A DNA stretch of 64,000 bases from Comamonadaceae bacterium (GCA_027488985.1 JAIYAR010000003.1:186001-250000); one strand, 5' to 3'. Positions 44,359 to 53,482 are shown, counted from the stretch's first letter. Notes: a model not told the origin generated them from the letters alone. Translations and numbers: made by a program.

Positions 44359-46062
44359 TTACAAACTCAATCCCGCGGCATGGTGGGCTGCAATGAAACC
44401 GAAAGTCATTGCGGGTCCGAGGGTGATGCCGCCCGCGGGGTAATGGCCACCCATCACGCTGCGCATGTCGTTGCCCCCGGCGTACAAGCCAGGAATTGGT
44501 TCTCCCGCCGCATTCAGCACCTGGGCGTCAGCGTTCACCTGGAGCCCGGCAAACGTCCCCAAGCTGCCGGGCACGATGCGCACTGCGTAGAACGGGCCTT
44601 GGGTCAAGGGCGCCATACAGGGGTTAGGCCAGCCTTGCTCCTGCGCATAGACTGCGTCACCTTGTATCCGGTTGTAGGGTGTTTCGCCCTTTGCAAAATC
44701 GGTGTCCCGTCCGGCAAGGGCCAGCGCGTTATAGCGCTCTACAGTGGCCTGCAGCCCTTGCGCGTCCATGTCACAGGCCGCTGCCAGCTCGGACAGTGTG
44801 TCACCGCTCAGAAGGTAGCCGTTGGCCAGCATGGAGTGCATGGACATGGGCGCCGGCTTGACGGCACCCAGTCCGTAGCGGCGGATGAAAGCATGGTCAC
44901 ACAGCAGCCATGCCTGCGCCGGTTCGCCCGCCGGAGTGGCGTTCAGCAAAGCTTGCATGAAGTCGTGATAGGAATCGGCTTCATTGGTAAAGCGTTGGCC
45001 ATTAGGAAGCACCGCTATCAGTCCCGGCTTGGCGCGCTCAACAAGGTGCGGAAAGTGCGCCACGCTGCCATCGGGTCTGGGCACGAGCGACACCGGCGCC
45101 AACGCAGCGCACTGCGCCAAATCCCCTTTAACGATGCCGCCTGCGGCTTCGCCCAAGCGCAAACCGTCACCGGTGTTGCCGCGCGACGCGGCCGACCAAT
45201 GCTCTTCGCCGGTAACTGCATGGGGCAGCAATGCCTGCTTGCGCACCGCATCGTGCGGAAACCCGCCACACGCCAGCACCACGCCACGGCGGGCACGGAC
45301 TTCCAGCTCACCTTCTGGCGTATGCAGCACGGCACCGACAACGCGGCCACCCTTCATGATGAGGCGCTGCGCCGGACTGGATACACGAATGTCTACTCCT
45401 TTGTCCAAAGCAGATGCCGCCAGCGCGGCGACCAGGGCGTTGCCATTTACCAAGCGCATCCCACGGCGATGCAGCAGCAGGTCACGCCAATGGCGTAATA
45501 CTAGGCGGGTGACATACAAGAAAGAAGCTGGCCGCCGCATGGCGTTGAAGAAGTGGCGCAGCTCTGCACCCGACGCAATCCCCATGCCCCATAGCGTGGT
45601 CTCGTGCAAAGGCGGTTTGAGCTGGTGGACCCGCTCCCCCAAGCGGCGCCCGTCGAAAGGGGCCGCGCAGAGAGATCGTCCGCCCACAGCAGCATGGGGC
45701 GTGTTGCCGTGGAAGTCCGGTATCAGGTTGCCATCGATGAACTGCAGTTGCGTCTCGCGCTGGAAGAACTCCACCATGCGTGGGCCCTGTTCCAGAAATG
45801 CTCTGGCGCGTGCTTCATCAAACTGTGTTCCGAGCTCGGCTTTCAGATAAGCAAGGGGCTCCTCCAGGGGCTCCTCGATGTTTGCTGCGCGTGCCAGCGG
45901 GTTACGGGGTATCCACATCCATCCCCCGGACCAGGCCGTGGTCCCGCCGAACTGCGGCTCTTTTTCTGCCACCAGCACGCTCAGCCCCAAGTGCGCAGCG
46001 CTCACGGCGGCGGATAGACCACCCGCACCGGAGCCAATGACCAGCAGGTCGACTTCGGTCAT
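44359..46062 (-). CDS. FAD-dependent dehydrogenase of the KstD/fumarate-reductase type (first of two)
   Basis: The 567-residue flavoprotein has an N-terminal dinucleotide fold (G-S-G-A-G-G-L-S-A-A at about 10-19, then F-G-G-T-T-A-W-S-G-G) and the C-terminal FAD block G-L-Y-A-G-G-N-D-M-R-S-V-M-G-G-H-Y with P-A-G-G-I-T-L-G-P-A-M-T-F-G, as in 3-ketosteroid delta-1-dehydrogenases and fumarate-reductase flavoproteins. It would introduce or remove a C=C bond next to a carbonyl group. No signal peptide is seen. It overlaps the IclR gene by 4 bases. Confidence 0.9.
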   Translation of the reverse strand: MTEVDLLVIGSGAGGLSAAVSAAHLGLSVLVAEKEPQFGGTTAWSGGWMWIPRNPLARAANIEEPLEEPLAYLKAELGTQFDEARARAFLEQGPRMVEFFQRETQLQFIDGNLIPDFHGNTPHAAVGGRSLCAAPFDGRRLGERVHQLKPPLHETTLWGMGIASGAELRHFFNAMRRPASFLYVTRLVLRHWRDLLLHRRGMRLVNGNALVAALAASALDKGVDIRVSSPAQRLIMKGGRVVGAVLHTPEGELEVRARRGVVLACGGFPHDAVRKQALLPHAVTGEEHWSAASRGNTGDGLRLGEAAGGIVKGDLAQCAALAPVSLVPRPDGSVAHFPHLVERAKPGLIAVLPNGQRFTNEADSYHDFMQALLNATPAGEPAQAWLLCDHAFIRRYGLGAVKPAPMSMHSMLANGYLLSGDTLSELAAACDMDAQGLQATVERYNALALAGRDTDFAKGETPYNRIQGDAVYAQEQGWPNPCMAPLTQGPFYAVRIVPGSLGTFAGLQVNADAQVLNAAGEPIPGLYAGGNDMRSVMGGHYPAGGITLGPAMTFGFIAAHHAAGLSL

Positions 46063-46886
46063 ACCGCGTAAATCGGCTGGGCCACAGCCTGCCGGCCGAG
46101 GTGGTGCAAACGCTGGTTAAAGAACGGGGATGCACCACTGGCGGCAGCCATTTGCGCGGCCACGGATTGCAGTTCAGTACCCAGTGACTCCATTTTTTCA
46201 CGGGTGAAGCGGACAGTCGGTCCCGCAATCGTGATGGCGCCCAAGGGGGCTTGACCCTGCAGCCTTACGACAGCGCCCATGGCATTCAGCCCCGGGGTGT
46301 AGGTTTCCTCAGAAATCGCAAAACCGCGCTCACGGGTGGCGTGCACCACTTCCATCACTGCTTTGAGACTGGAGGGCGCGTTGGGCCCATAGTCCGCTGT
46401 GCTGCCCAGCCCTTGAGCTGCCACCAAAGCCAGCGCCTCGTCATCGGTCAGCGCTGCCATCCAGACCCAGCCGGATGCTGAGCAAGAGAGGCGGGCATCA
46501 CTTCCCATGTCGGGGTCATATCGCAAGCCTTGGCGGGCGCCTTGGGCGCGGGCTACCCAGGTGAGACGGTTGCCGTCAATCACCCCCAGACGCACCAGTT
46601 CGCCGGATATTTCAGCCAAGCGGTCCAGCAAGGGTTGCGCCACATCCACGATGCCGCTGTGGCTCAGGAAGGACAAGCCCATGGAGACCAGTTTGGTTGT
46701 GAGCTGGTAATCCCCATGCTCCCGGGTCTGGCGCACATAGCCGCATCGCACCAAGTCAGCCAGCAAGCGGTGTACCGCGCTTCGTGGAATGTCCAGTCGG
46801 TCGGCAATAGCAGCCAACTCCAAGCCGGCGCCATGTTGCGCAAGCAGTTCGAGGATGGCCAAAGTACGGTCTAAGACGCCATTCAT
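46059..46886 (-). CDS. IclR-family transcriptional regulator
   Basis: The 275-residue regulator has an N-terminal winged helix-turn-helix (L-A-A-I-A-D-R-L-D-I-P-R-S-A-V-H-R-L-L at about 24-42) and a C-terminal effector domain. IclR proteins respond to small acids and aromatics. It is the first gene of the leftward operon and is divergent from the second AroE-like gene. The 124-bp gap contains an inverted repeat, so it probably controls both directions. Confidence 0.92.
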   Translation of the reverse strand: MNGVLDRTLAILELLAQHGAGLELAAIADRLDIPRSAVHRLLADLVRCGYVRQTREHGDYQLTTKLVSMGLSFLSHSGIVDVAQPLLDRLAEISGELVRLGVIDGNRLTWVARAQGARQGLRYDPDMGSDARLSCSASGWVWMAALTDDEALALVAAQGLGSTADYGPNAPSSLKAVMEVVHATRERGFAISEETYTPGLNAMGAVVRLQGQAPLGAITIAGPTVRFTREKMESLGTELQSVAAQMAAASGASPFFNQRLHHLGRQAVAQPIYAV

Positions 46887-46940
46887 GGTGAAGCCCGGTG
46901 AAAAACTGGTGTCAGTGTATGAGGTTTTGAAATGTTATTC

Positions 46941-46957
46941 AATAGTTGAACACTATT
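46941..46957. promoter_or_regulatory. Candidate IclR operator in the divergent promoter
   Basis: AATAGT-TGAAC-ACTATT is a perfect 6-bp inverted repeat with a 5-base spacer, 55 bp from the IclR start and 54 bp from the AroE-like start. The position near the middle of the divergent gap suits a shared operator. Confidence 0.5.
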
Positions 46958-47010
46958 CCACTTTTAGATAGGATGCCGGCATCGATAACTTTTGCCACCA
47001 AGGTTTCCCT

Positions 47011-47808
47011 ATGTCCGAATCTCTGCTGAGCGGTGCTACCCGACTTCATTACATCGTCGGCGATCCGATTGCCCAGGTGAAATCGCCCGCCGGGGTGACA
47101 CAAGCGTTTGCCGACGCCGGACATAACGCTTTTGTGATGCCCGCGCATGTCGCCCCCAAAGATCTGGCGGCGTGGCTGGAGGGCGTGTCACTTGCCAAAA
47201 ACGTGGACGGCGTCATCGTGACCGTGCCGCACAAGTTCGCCTGCTTCGACCTGTGCGCTACGACCTCGCCCAGTGCTGCGTTTCTGCACACCGTCAACAC
47301 CATGCGCCGCAACCCGGACGGTAGCTGGCATGGCGACATGTTCGATGGCCTCGGTTTTGTGGCCGCCATGCGCGACAACGGTGCCGTGATCGAAGACCGG
47401 AAGGCCCTGCTGGTTGGCGCAGGGGGTGCAGGCTCCGCCATTGCACACGCCCTCGTCATGGCCGGGGTTTCTGCCTTGGCTATCCATGACGAGGATGTGC
47501 AGCGTCGCACCACCTTGGTCGATCGGCTGGCCAGCATCGGCCGCTGCCCGGTGCAGCATGGCAGCGCCAACCCCACCGGTTTCGACATCGTGCTCAATGC
47601 CACACCGGTGGGCATGAAGGAAGGCGACCCCTTTCCTTTGGATGTGAAGCGGCTCCAACCCGCCATGTTTGCGGGCTGTGTCATCACCCAGCCTGTCATC
47701 ACACCGCTGATTGCCTCAGCACGCGCCTTGGGTTGCAACACCTTGACCGGCGCCCACATGTTCGGCCGGGTGCGCGACCTGATGGTCAGTTTTTTGTTGG
47801 GGCGCTGA
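47011..47808 (+). CDS. Shikimate dehydrogenase-like (AroE family) oxidoreductase (second homologue)
   Basis: The 265-residue AroE-fold enzyme has G-D-P-I-A-Q-V-K-S-P at the N-terminus (substrate serine), V-T-V-P-H-K (active lysine, about residue 71), G-D-M-F-D-G (aspartate) and the nucleotide loop G-A-G-G-A-G. It shares the G-D-M-F-D-G and A-T-P-x-G-M-K-E-G-D-P-x-P-L-D-V blocks with the homologue at 20428, so both are one non-biosynthetic subgroup. It is followed two bases later by a flavoprotein gene. The substrate is probably a hydroxylated cyclohexane or cyclohexene acid. Confidence 0.87.
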   Translation: MSESLLSGATRLHYIVGDPIAQVKSPAGVTQAFADAGHNAFVMPAHVAPKDLAAWLEGVSLAKNVDGVIVTVPHKFACFDLCATTSPSAAFLHTVNTMRRNPDGSWHGDMFDGLGFVAAMRDNGAVIEDRKALLVGAGGAGSAIAHALVMAGVSALAIHDEDVQRRTTLVDRLASIGRCPVQHGSANPTGFDIVLNATPVGMKEGDPFPLDVKRLQPAMFAGCVITQPVITPLIASARALGCNTLTGAHMFGRVRDLMVSFLLGR

Positions 47809-47809
47809 A

Positions 47810-49546
47810 ATGACGGCTCCTCATCCCTTGCTGGGAAGTCTTGCGGATCTGCCGGACCACGATACCGTTGACGTGGTGGTTATTGGTGCGGGTGGTGCCG
47901 GACTGTCTGCCGCCCTCTGCGCCGCGCTCGAAGGCGCTCGCGTGCTGGTGGTAGAGCACACCGCATGGGTGGGCGGCACCACAGCGCTGTCTGCTGGCAC
48001 GGCATGGGTACCCGGCACCCACCATGCGGCGCAGGTCAACCCCGGAGACACACTTGCCGACGCAGAGAACTACCTGAGTAACGCCATCGGTGATCGGACA
48101 TCCCGGGCATTGCGCAGGGCATTTTTGGACGCAGGTCCACACGCCATCGCGCATCTCGAAAAACACACTGCAGTGCAATTCCGGCCCTACCCCAAACACC
48201 CTGACTATTTGTCAGAACTGGGGGGCTCCACACTCAATGGCCGGGCTCTGGAACCGCTGCCTTTTGACGGTCGCTTGATGGGCGCATTGTTCGGTGTGCT
48301 GCGAAACCCGATTCCCGAGTTCACCGTGCTGGGCGGCATGATGGTGGACCGCACGGACATCAACCATCTGCTCGGGATGACAGGCTCGTGGACGTCGTTC
48401 AAACACTCCGCCGCAATCGTATTGCGCCACGCCTTGGACAGGCTGCGCTACCCCCGCGGCACCCGACTGGTCATGGGCAATGCCCTGGTCGCCAGGCTGT
48501 TGCATTCCCTGGCACATCAACCAAGTGCCCAGCTTTTGCTGGAGTCATCGGTTTCCGCCTTGCACACGGAAGAAGGCAGGGTGACAGGGGTATCTCTCAC
48601 TCAACACGGGGCACGCAGAGAAATCCATGTACACGGTGGCGTGGTGCTGGCCAGCGGTGGCTTTAACCGAAATCCGGCGCTCAGACAGGAATGGTTGGCC
48701 GGGGTGGATGCATCCTGGTGCCCGGCAGCTCCGGGCCATACAGGGCAAGCCCAATCGCTGGCGTGTGACGTTGGCGCAAGCTACGGTCAAGGCAGCGCAA
48801 CCCCCGCCTTTTGGGCACCGGTTTCGCTACGGAAACGTGCTGACGGCACCCAAGCTGTATTCCCCCACTTCGTGATGGACCGGGCCAAGCCCGGCGTGTT
48901 GGCTGTCAACAAGGCAGGTCAGCGTTTTGTGAACGAAAGCACGTCCTACCACCTGTTCGGCCTGGCGATGCAACAGGCCCCAAGTGGCCCGGCAGTGCCC
49001 GCGTATCTGATCTGCGATGCGCGAGCTCTTCGCACTTACGGGCTTGGCATGGTGCGCCCCGGAGGAAAGGGGCTCTCTCCCTTCCTGGCCGATGGCTATC
49101 TGACAGAAGGGCAAACGCTGGAGGGGTTGGCCCAGAAACTCGACATTGATGCAAAGGGCCTGCTGCAAAGTGCGGCTGCAATCCAAAGCTATGCACAAGC
49201 CGGCATAGACCCGGACTTTCACCGTGGCGAAACCGCGTATCAACAGAATATCGGAGATGCCCAATGGCCGGGCAGCAACCCGTGTTTGGGTGCATTGAGC
49301 GAAGCACCGTTTTACGCCGTCAAGCTCTACCCCGGCGATATCGGTGCAGCTACCGGATTGGCAACTGACAGCAGATCACGTGCACTCAGCACACATGGCG
49401 AAGTGATTGAAGGTTTGTATGCCGTGGGCAACGACATGCACTCGATCATGGGGGGCATCTACACCGGACCGGGTATCACCATCGGGCCGGGCTTAGTTTT
49501 CGGCTACTTGGCGGGACGGGATGCCGCGGCAAGGGCGAAAACTTGA
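47810..49546 (+). CDS. FAD-dependent dehydrogenase of the KstD/fumarate-reductase type (second of two)
   Basis: The 578-residue protein is homologous to the product of 44359, with the N-terminal G-A-G-G-A-G-L-S-A-A fold at about 26-35, W-V-G-G-T-T-A-L-S-A-G-T, and the C-terminal G-L-Y-A-V-G-N-D-M-H-S-I-M-G-G with P-G-I-T-I-G-P-G. The two are clearly diverged, suggesting successive desaturation steps or different intermediates. It is cotranscribed with the AroE-like gene under the divergent IclR-linked promoter. No terminator is obvious after the stop. Confidence 0.9.
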   Translation: MTAPHPLLGSLADLPDHDTVDVVVIGAGGAGLSAALCAALEGARVLVVEHTAWVGGTTALSAGTAWVPGTHHAAQVNPGDTLADAENYLSNAIGDRTSRALRRAFLDAGPHAIAHLEKHTAVQFRPYPKHPDYLSELGGSTLNGRALEPLPFDGRLMGALFGVLRNPIPEFTVLGGMMVDRTDINHLLGMTGSWTSFKHSAAIVLRHALDRLRYPRGTRLVMGNALVARLLHSLAHQPSAQLLLESSVSALHTEEGRVTGVSLTQHGARREIHVHGGVVLASGGFNRNPALRQEWLAGVDASWCPAAPGHTGQAQSLACDVGASYGQGSATPAFWAPVSLRKRADGTQAVFPHFVMDRAKPGVLAVNKAGQRFVNESTSYHLFGLAMQQAPSGPAVPAYLICDARALRTYGLGMVRPGGKGLSPFLADGYLTEGQTLEGLAQKLDIDAKGLLQSAAAIQSYAQAGIDPDFHRGETAYQQNIGDAQWPGSNPCLGALSEAPFYAVKLYPGDIGAATGLATDSRSRALSTHGEVIEGLYAVGNDMHSIMGGIYTGPGITIGPGLVFGYLAGRDAAARAKT

Positions 49547-50081
49547 GCCTGTCGGCACACTGCTTTGAAGTCGTCTCCGAGTTTTGGACTGCGAAGTAAT
49601 CAAGTGAAATGGCTAGTTTGGGCACTCATGCTCAGTATGGTCGCTGTAGCACCGAGATCACATCCTGCAAAAGACTTTCGAGGCCCGCAGTAAATGGCTG
49701 CTCTGAGCCCCCGAATCTGTTCTACTTGAAGACCGCATTGGGTCGACAGCCGCTTCGGGCCACTTGCAGACGCTCATATACGTCTGCTCTTGAGCGCCAA
49801 AAATGTTTTGACGGTTTCCGTTCTTAACTAGCTTTGGATACCGATTCGCGCTGGAAACGGCAACTACTGAACCTCACACCCAAGGCGGCTACCTTGCCTT
49901 GACTTGACTTTTATGAATGTTTGCAGAGCAATAAGCTTTTTATTTGCAAACTTTGTTAGACGCGCATCGCCATTGATGCATTCTCCCCGTCACCCCAAAT
50001 GAGGGCTAAACAGTCGCAAAAAACGTCCTCATAAATTTGTGTTGGCTGAATCCAGGCTTCGACCTGTATAAGATCGTCACT
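49547..50081. other. 535-bp intergenic region without a convincing gene
   Basis: No gene with family support is seen. A 72-codon frame at 49609-49827 is cysteine/arginine-rich and has no clear ribosome-binding site; I do not accept it. A perfect 7-bp hairpin GCAGACG (49766-49772)/CGTCTGC (49781-49787) lies inside it. The region looks like decayed or repeat-derived DNA, possibly the site of an old insertion, and includes the end of the flavoprotein unit and that of the SDR unit. Confidence 0.55.
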
Positions 50082-50921
50082 CTACAAAGGTCCTTCCGGC
50101 CGCGGTGAGCCGTCGTAGCCCCCCCACACGGATTGGTCGTACTCAATCACTGAACCGGTCATCAGTCCGGATTCCGCGCTACACAGAAATGCGGCCGCAC
50201 GAGCTACTTCCTGCGGATCCACGAGGCGGCCATTGGGCTGAGTGGCTGCCGCCTGACTCAGCCAGGTGTCCGAAGCTCCATGAAACTCGCGCTGAATGCG
50301 ATCCTCTCCTTCACTTGACATCCACCCAATATTCAACGCATTCACCCGGATCCGGTTGTGCAGCAAAGCATAAGCAGTATTTCGAGTCAGCGTTGCCAAT
50401 GCACCTTTGCTGGCGCAATACGCTGCAATAAACGGCTGGCCGGCCAGTGCTGACATGGACCCTATATTGACAATACGACCTTCGATTTTTTCCCGTCGCA
50501 TGATCAAAATGCTTTCTTGCATCAGGTAGAAAGGCGCACGTACGTTGACGGCAAACATGCGGTCAAACAATTCCGGAGAGGTGTCCAAAATTGTGCCCCT
50601 ATCAGTCATGCCGGCTGCATTGACCAACACGTCGACCCTACCAAAGCACTCATCGGCTTGTCGCACCACCTTGCGGCAATCCTCCACATTGGCCAGATCG
50701 GCCTGCACAAACACGGCTTTTGTGCCCAATGCTTTGAGCTCTTCGACTTGGCTCTGCCCTTTGTTGTTGCTGCGGCCGCATATCACCACCCCCAGGGCGC
50801 CGCGCTTGGCCAGGGTGACAGCGACTGCCGCCCCCAAGCCTTGGGTGCCACCGGTCACGATGGCGACCTGTCCTTCCAGCAAAGCCATTGGTGAGGGATG
50901 TGAAAGGAAACTGTCGTTCAT
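50082..50921 (-). CDS. Short-chain dehydrogenase/reductase
   Basis: The 279-residue classical SDR has the cofactor motif T-G-G-T-Q-G-L-G at about 23-30, N-A-A-G, the catalytic serine in N-I-G-S-M-S-A and Y-C-A-S-K at about residue 168. A D-x-x-D/R-like choice of cofactor cannot be read with certainty. The ATG at 50921 is preferred to an in-frame TTG 15 bases upstream. It is the second gene after the dioxygenase-like gene, so it may oxidise the same compound, perhaps a sugar or polyol given the LacI regulator. Confidence 0.9.
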   Translation of the reverse strand: MNDSFLSHPSPMALLEGQVAIVTGGTQGLGAAVAVTLAKRGALGVVICGRSNNKGQSQVEELKALGTKAVFVQADLANVEDCRKVVRQADECFGRVDVLVNAAGMTDRGTILDTSPELFDRMFAVNVRAPFYLMQESILIMRREKIEGRIVNIGSMSALAGQPFIAAYCASKGALATLTRNTAYALLHNRIRVNALNIGWMSSEGEDRIQREFHGASDTWLSQAAATQPNGRLVDPQEVARAAAFLCSAESGLMTGSVIEYDQSVWGGYDGSPRPEGPL

Positions 50922-50981
50922 ATAGAGATCTCTCAAAAATTGAAAACTTCGAACAGAAAGATAAGCAACTACTTTTGTGAA

Positions 50982-52178
50982 TCAGCTCAAACGGGTTTGG
51001 GCCTGGTCACGTAACCGGGCTTCGAATTCAAGCGCAGGCAATCCTTGGGCTAATGCTGTGCGCATCAAATCCTGCTGGCTTCGAGGGGCCAGTCCACCGA
51101 TCGGAGGATCGCGATCGAGGTTGGTTGGAAATGCATAGCCTTCAGCACAAGCTGCAATAGCAGCATCCACATCGGCGGCAGCCATGGTGCCTTGCGATCT
51201 GTAGAGGGTGGGATACAGGCGCTGCGCCATGCTTACACGGTCGACCGATTCCATGCATCGACCGAAGGCGCTGCTGACTTGCAGCAAGTTAGCCATGCGC
51301 CTAATGTCCTTTGAGATGTTGCTACCCGCAGCATGCAGCAATGCTGGATTGAAGAAGATTCCGTCCCCTTTTTCCATCGACAGTTGCACGTGGTGGGCAT
51401 CAAAATACTTCTGGAACTCTGGCAAGCCGGCCAACAAATAACCATGCAGATACTTCTGGGAGTGCGGCAAATACAAGGTCGGCCCACTCTCCAGTGGCAT
51501 ATCCACATGTGCCACAGCACCTTGCAGGGTGAGTGAAGGCGAGAGTTGATGCACGTGGGCTGGAAATCGCGCCGCCCCTACCGCATCAAAGAAACCAAGG
51601 TGGTAGTCACGGTGAGCCGTTTGCGCCTGCCCACCGGGATTGACGCAGTTGATCTGCGAGGTGATTTGATAAGCGGGGCCCAGCCACGCCTCACACAACA
51701 TCGCCAGTAGTGCATTACCGTAGTAGGAGGCAAACACTTCCGGGGCGCGCAAACACAGCTTTTCAAGTGCATTCCAAACCCGGTCGTTGGCTCCGGGCTT
51801 GGCGAAATGATCGCCACCGTGCCCTGCTTTACGGGACTCCTCGATCAGGGCCTGAAACTCAAACGTAGCTGCCTCCACAATCTCCAAGTCGGCAAACAAC
51901 CCTCGCACCACCAGTACACCGGGGCCACTTTGCCACACCCTGGCCCACTCGCTCATGAGCTGGTGGCGCCAAGCCGCTGGATCCTTTTGATTGACTAGGC
52001 TATGGCGCAAGGCAAGGGCGTCGTAAACCGGTACACCGTGCACAAGTTGCGCTGCTTGTGGGCACTCATCGGGAGTTGTAGTGCATTGCACAAGAGCATC
52101 TAAGTCTTCGATACGACATTGCGCTGCTTGGAGATAGCCATAGACAGACGGCATTGGCAAGGGAGAGTATTGAGGCAT
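50982..52178 (-). CDS. Phytanoyl-CoA dioxygenase (PhyH)-family Fe(II)/2-oxoglutarate oxygenase
   Basis: The 398-residue protein has the double-stranded beta-helix iron site: A-H-R-D-Y-H (H-x-D) at about residue 193 and a distal histidine in L-L-H-A-A-G at about residue 281. Homologues outside fatty-acid metabolism hydroxylate diverse small molecules. It is divergent from a LacI-type regulator and 60 bases upstream of an SDR gene. A hydroxylation followed by oxidation, induced by a sugar-like effector, is a reasonable but untested idea. Confidence 0.82.
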   Translation of the reverse strand: MPQYSPLPMPSVYGYLQAAQCRIEDLDALVQCTTTPDECPQAAQLVHGVPVYDALALRHSLVNQKDPAAWRHQLMSEWARVWQSGPGVLVVRGLFADLEIVEAATFEFQALIEESRKAGHGGDHFAKPGANDRVWNALEKLCLRAPEVFASYYGNALLAMLCEAWLGPAYQITSQINCVNPGGQAQTAHRDYHLGFFDAVGAARFPAHVHQLSPSLTLQGAVAHVDMPLESGPTLYLPHSQKYLHGYLLAGLPEFQKYFDAHHVQLSMEKGDGIFFNPALLHAAGSNISKDIRRMANLLQVSSAFGRCMESVDRVSMAQRLYPTLYRSQGTMAAADVDAAIAACAEGYAFPTNLDRDPPIGGLAPRSQQDLMRTALAQGLPALEFEARLRDQAQTRLS

Positions 52179-52305
52179 GAAAACTTTTTCCTGCAGGTAT
52201 GCAATGTGAGCGATGCTGCAGTTTAGGAAGTTAGGTCAGCATCCCTTGATGCAAAACACCTCAAAAATACATCAAAAATTCATCTCTCAAAGCACAATAT
52301 CCCCC

Positions 52306-53331
52306 ATGGCCCATCCTCACTTAATGAAAGCAATTGCTTTGCAAGCAGGCGTCAGCCTAGCCACAGTGGATCGGGTTATCCACCAACGAGCGGGTGTTCG
52401 CGCCCACACGGTACGACGGGTACAACAAGCCATCAGCGAATTGGAACGACAAAGCAATCAGGTAGGGCTACAGGGACGCAAATTCATGCTGGATGTGGTG
52501 ATGCATGCACCTATGCGATTTGCTGACGTGGTACGGGATGCACTAGAGCGTGAAATGCCATTGCTGCACCCGGCTGTGATACGAGCACGCTACCACTGTA
52601 GTGAGTCCCTACCCATCGAGGACCTCGTAAGCGTCCTCGAGAAAATTGCGGTGCGCGGCAGTCACGGCGTTTTACTCAAGGCGCCGAATGATCCAGACGT
52701 AGCGCATGCAGTGGCTCAATTGCATGCCAAAGGTATTCCAGTCATCACTTTCGTGACTGATCTGCCAGACTCTGAACGATTGGCGTATGTCGGTATGAAC
52801 AACCACACTGCGGGACAAACCGCAGCCTTTTTGCTGGGCCAGTGGTTGGAGAGGGGCAAGACGGCTGACGTATTGGTGTCATTGAGCAGTACCCGATTCC
52901 GTGGAGAGGGAGAACGGGAAGCAGCATTTGCTGAGGCCATTCAACGTCATCACACGCATTTGACGTGTGTAGATGCAAGCGAAGGTTTAGGGCTGCATGA
53001 AGCCACTGCAAGCGTGGTGCGCCAACGGCTTAAATCTCATCCCAAAATTTGTGCGGTTTATTCGATAGGCGGTGCCAATGCCGCGATCCTTCAAGCATTT
53101 TCAGAAGAACGGAGAACGTGCAAGGTGTTTATCGGGCATGACCTTGATGCAGATAACCGCCCCCTGTTACAAAACGGACTCATCAGCGCCGTGCTGCATC
53201 ACGACTTGAAGCACGATATGCGCATGGCTTGCCTCCATGTAATGCGTGCTCAAGGTTTTGGAAGTGGGCAAGTTTTGCACAGCCTATCAGCGGTGCAAGT
53301 CATCACTCCCTACAATTTGCCGCAGGCGTAG
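52306..53331 (+). CDS. LacI-family transcriptional regulator
   Basis: The 341-residue regulator has the LacI helix-turn-helix (I-A-L-Q-A-G-V-S-L-A-T-V-D-R-V-I) at about residues 9-24 and a periplasmic-binding-protein-like effector domain with N-N-H-T-A-G-Q-T-A-A and S-I-G-G-A-N. V-D-R-V-I replaces the common V-S-R-V-L; that variant occurs in regulators of inositol and ribose-like compounds. The start at 52306 fits the conserved domain. It probably regulates the divergent PhyH/SDR operon. Confidence 0.9.
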   Translation: MAHPHLMKAIALQAGVSLATVDRVIHQRAGVRAHTVRRVQQAISELERQSNQVGLQGRKFMLDVVMHAPMRFADVVRDALEREMPLLHPAVIRARYHCSESLPIEDLVSVLEKIAVRGSHGVLLKAPNDPDVAHAVAQLHAKGIPVITFVTDLPDSERLAYVGMNNHTAGQTAAFLLGQWLERGKTADVLVSLSSTRFRGEGEREAAFAEAIQRHHTHLTCVDASEGLGLHEATASVVRQRLKSHPKICAVYSIGGANAAILQAFSEERRTCKVFIGHDLDADNRPLLQNGLISAVLHHDLKHDMRMACLHVMRAQGFGSGQVLHSLSAVQVITPYNLPQA

Positions 53332-53482
53332 ATCGCGCTCGGGTCTAGATCGTTACGGCTTAGATAACGTGCAAAGAACCTCTGTCTCGAAAACAAACAT
53401 TTTCGGCAACGCAGGTCATTTGCAGCACATATTTTTTGCAATTCTGATCCACTGAATCAGTCAGCACCGAAGTCTGCCCACG

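Noticed and set aside
49609..49827. 72-codon frame in the gap after the second flavoprotein gene
   Set aside because: No ribosome-binding site, odd cysteine/arginine composition and no family; treated as non-coding or repeat-derived.
52246..52275. TTGATG/CATCAA inverted repeat before the LacI gene as its operator
   Set aside because: The 18-base spacing and lack of a central CG make it unlike LacI-family sites.
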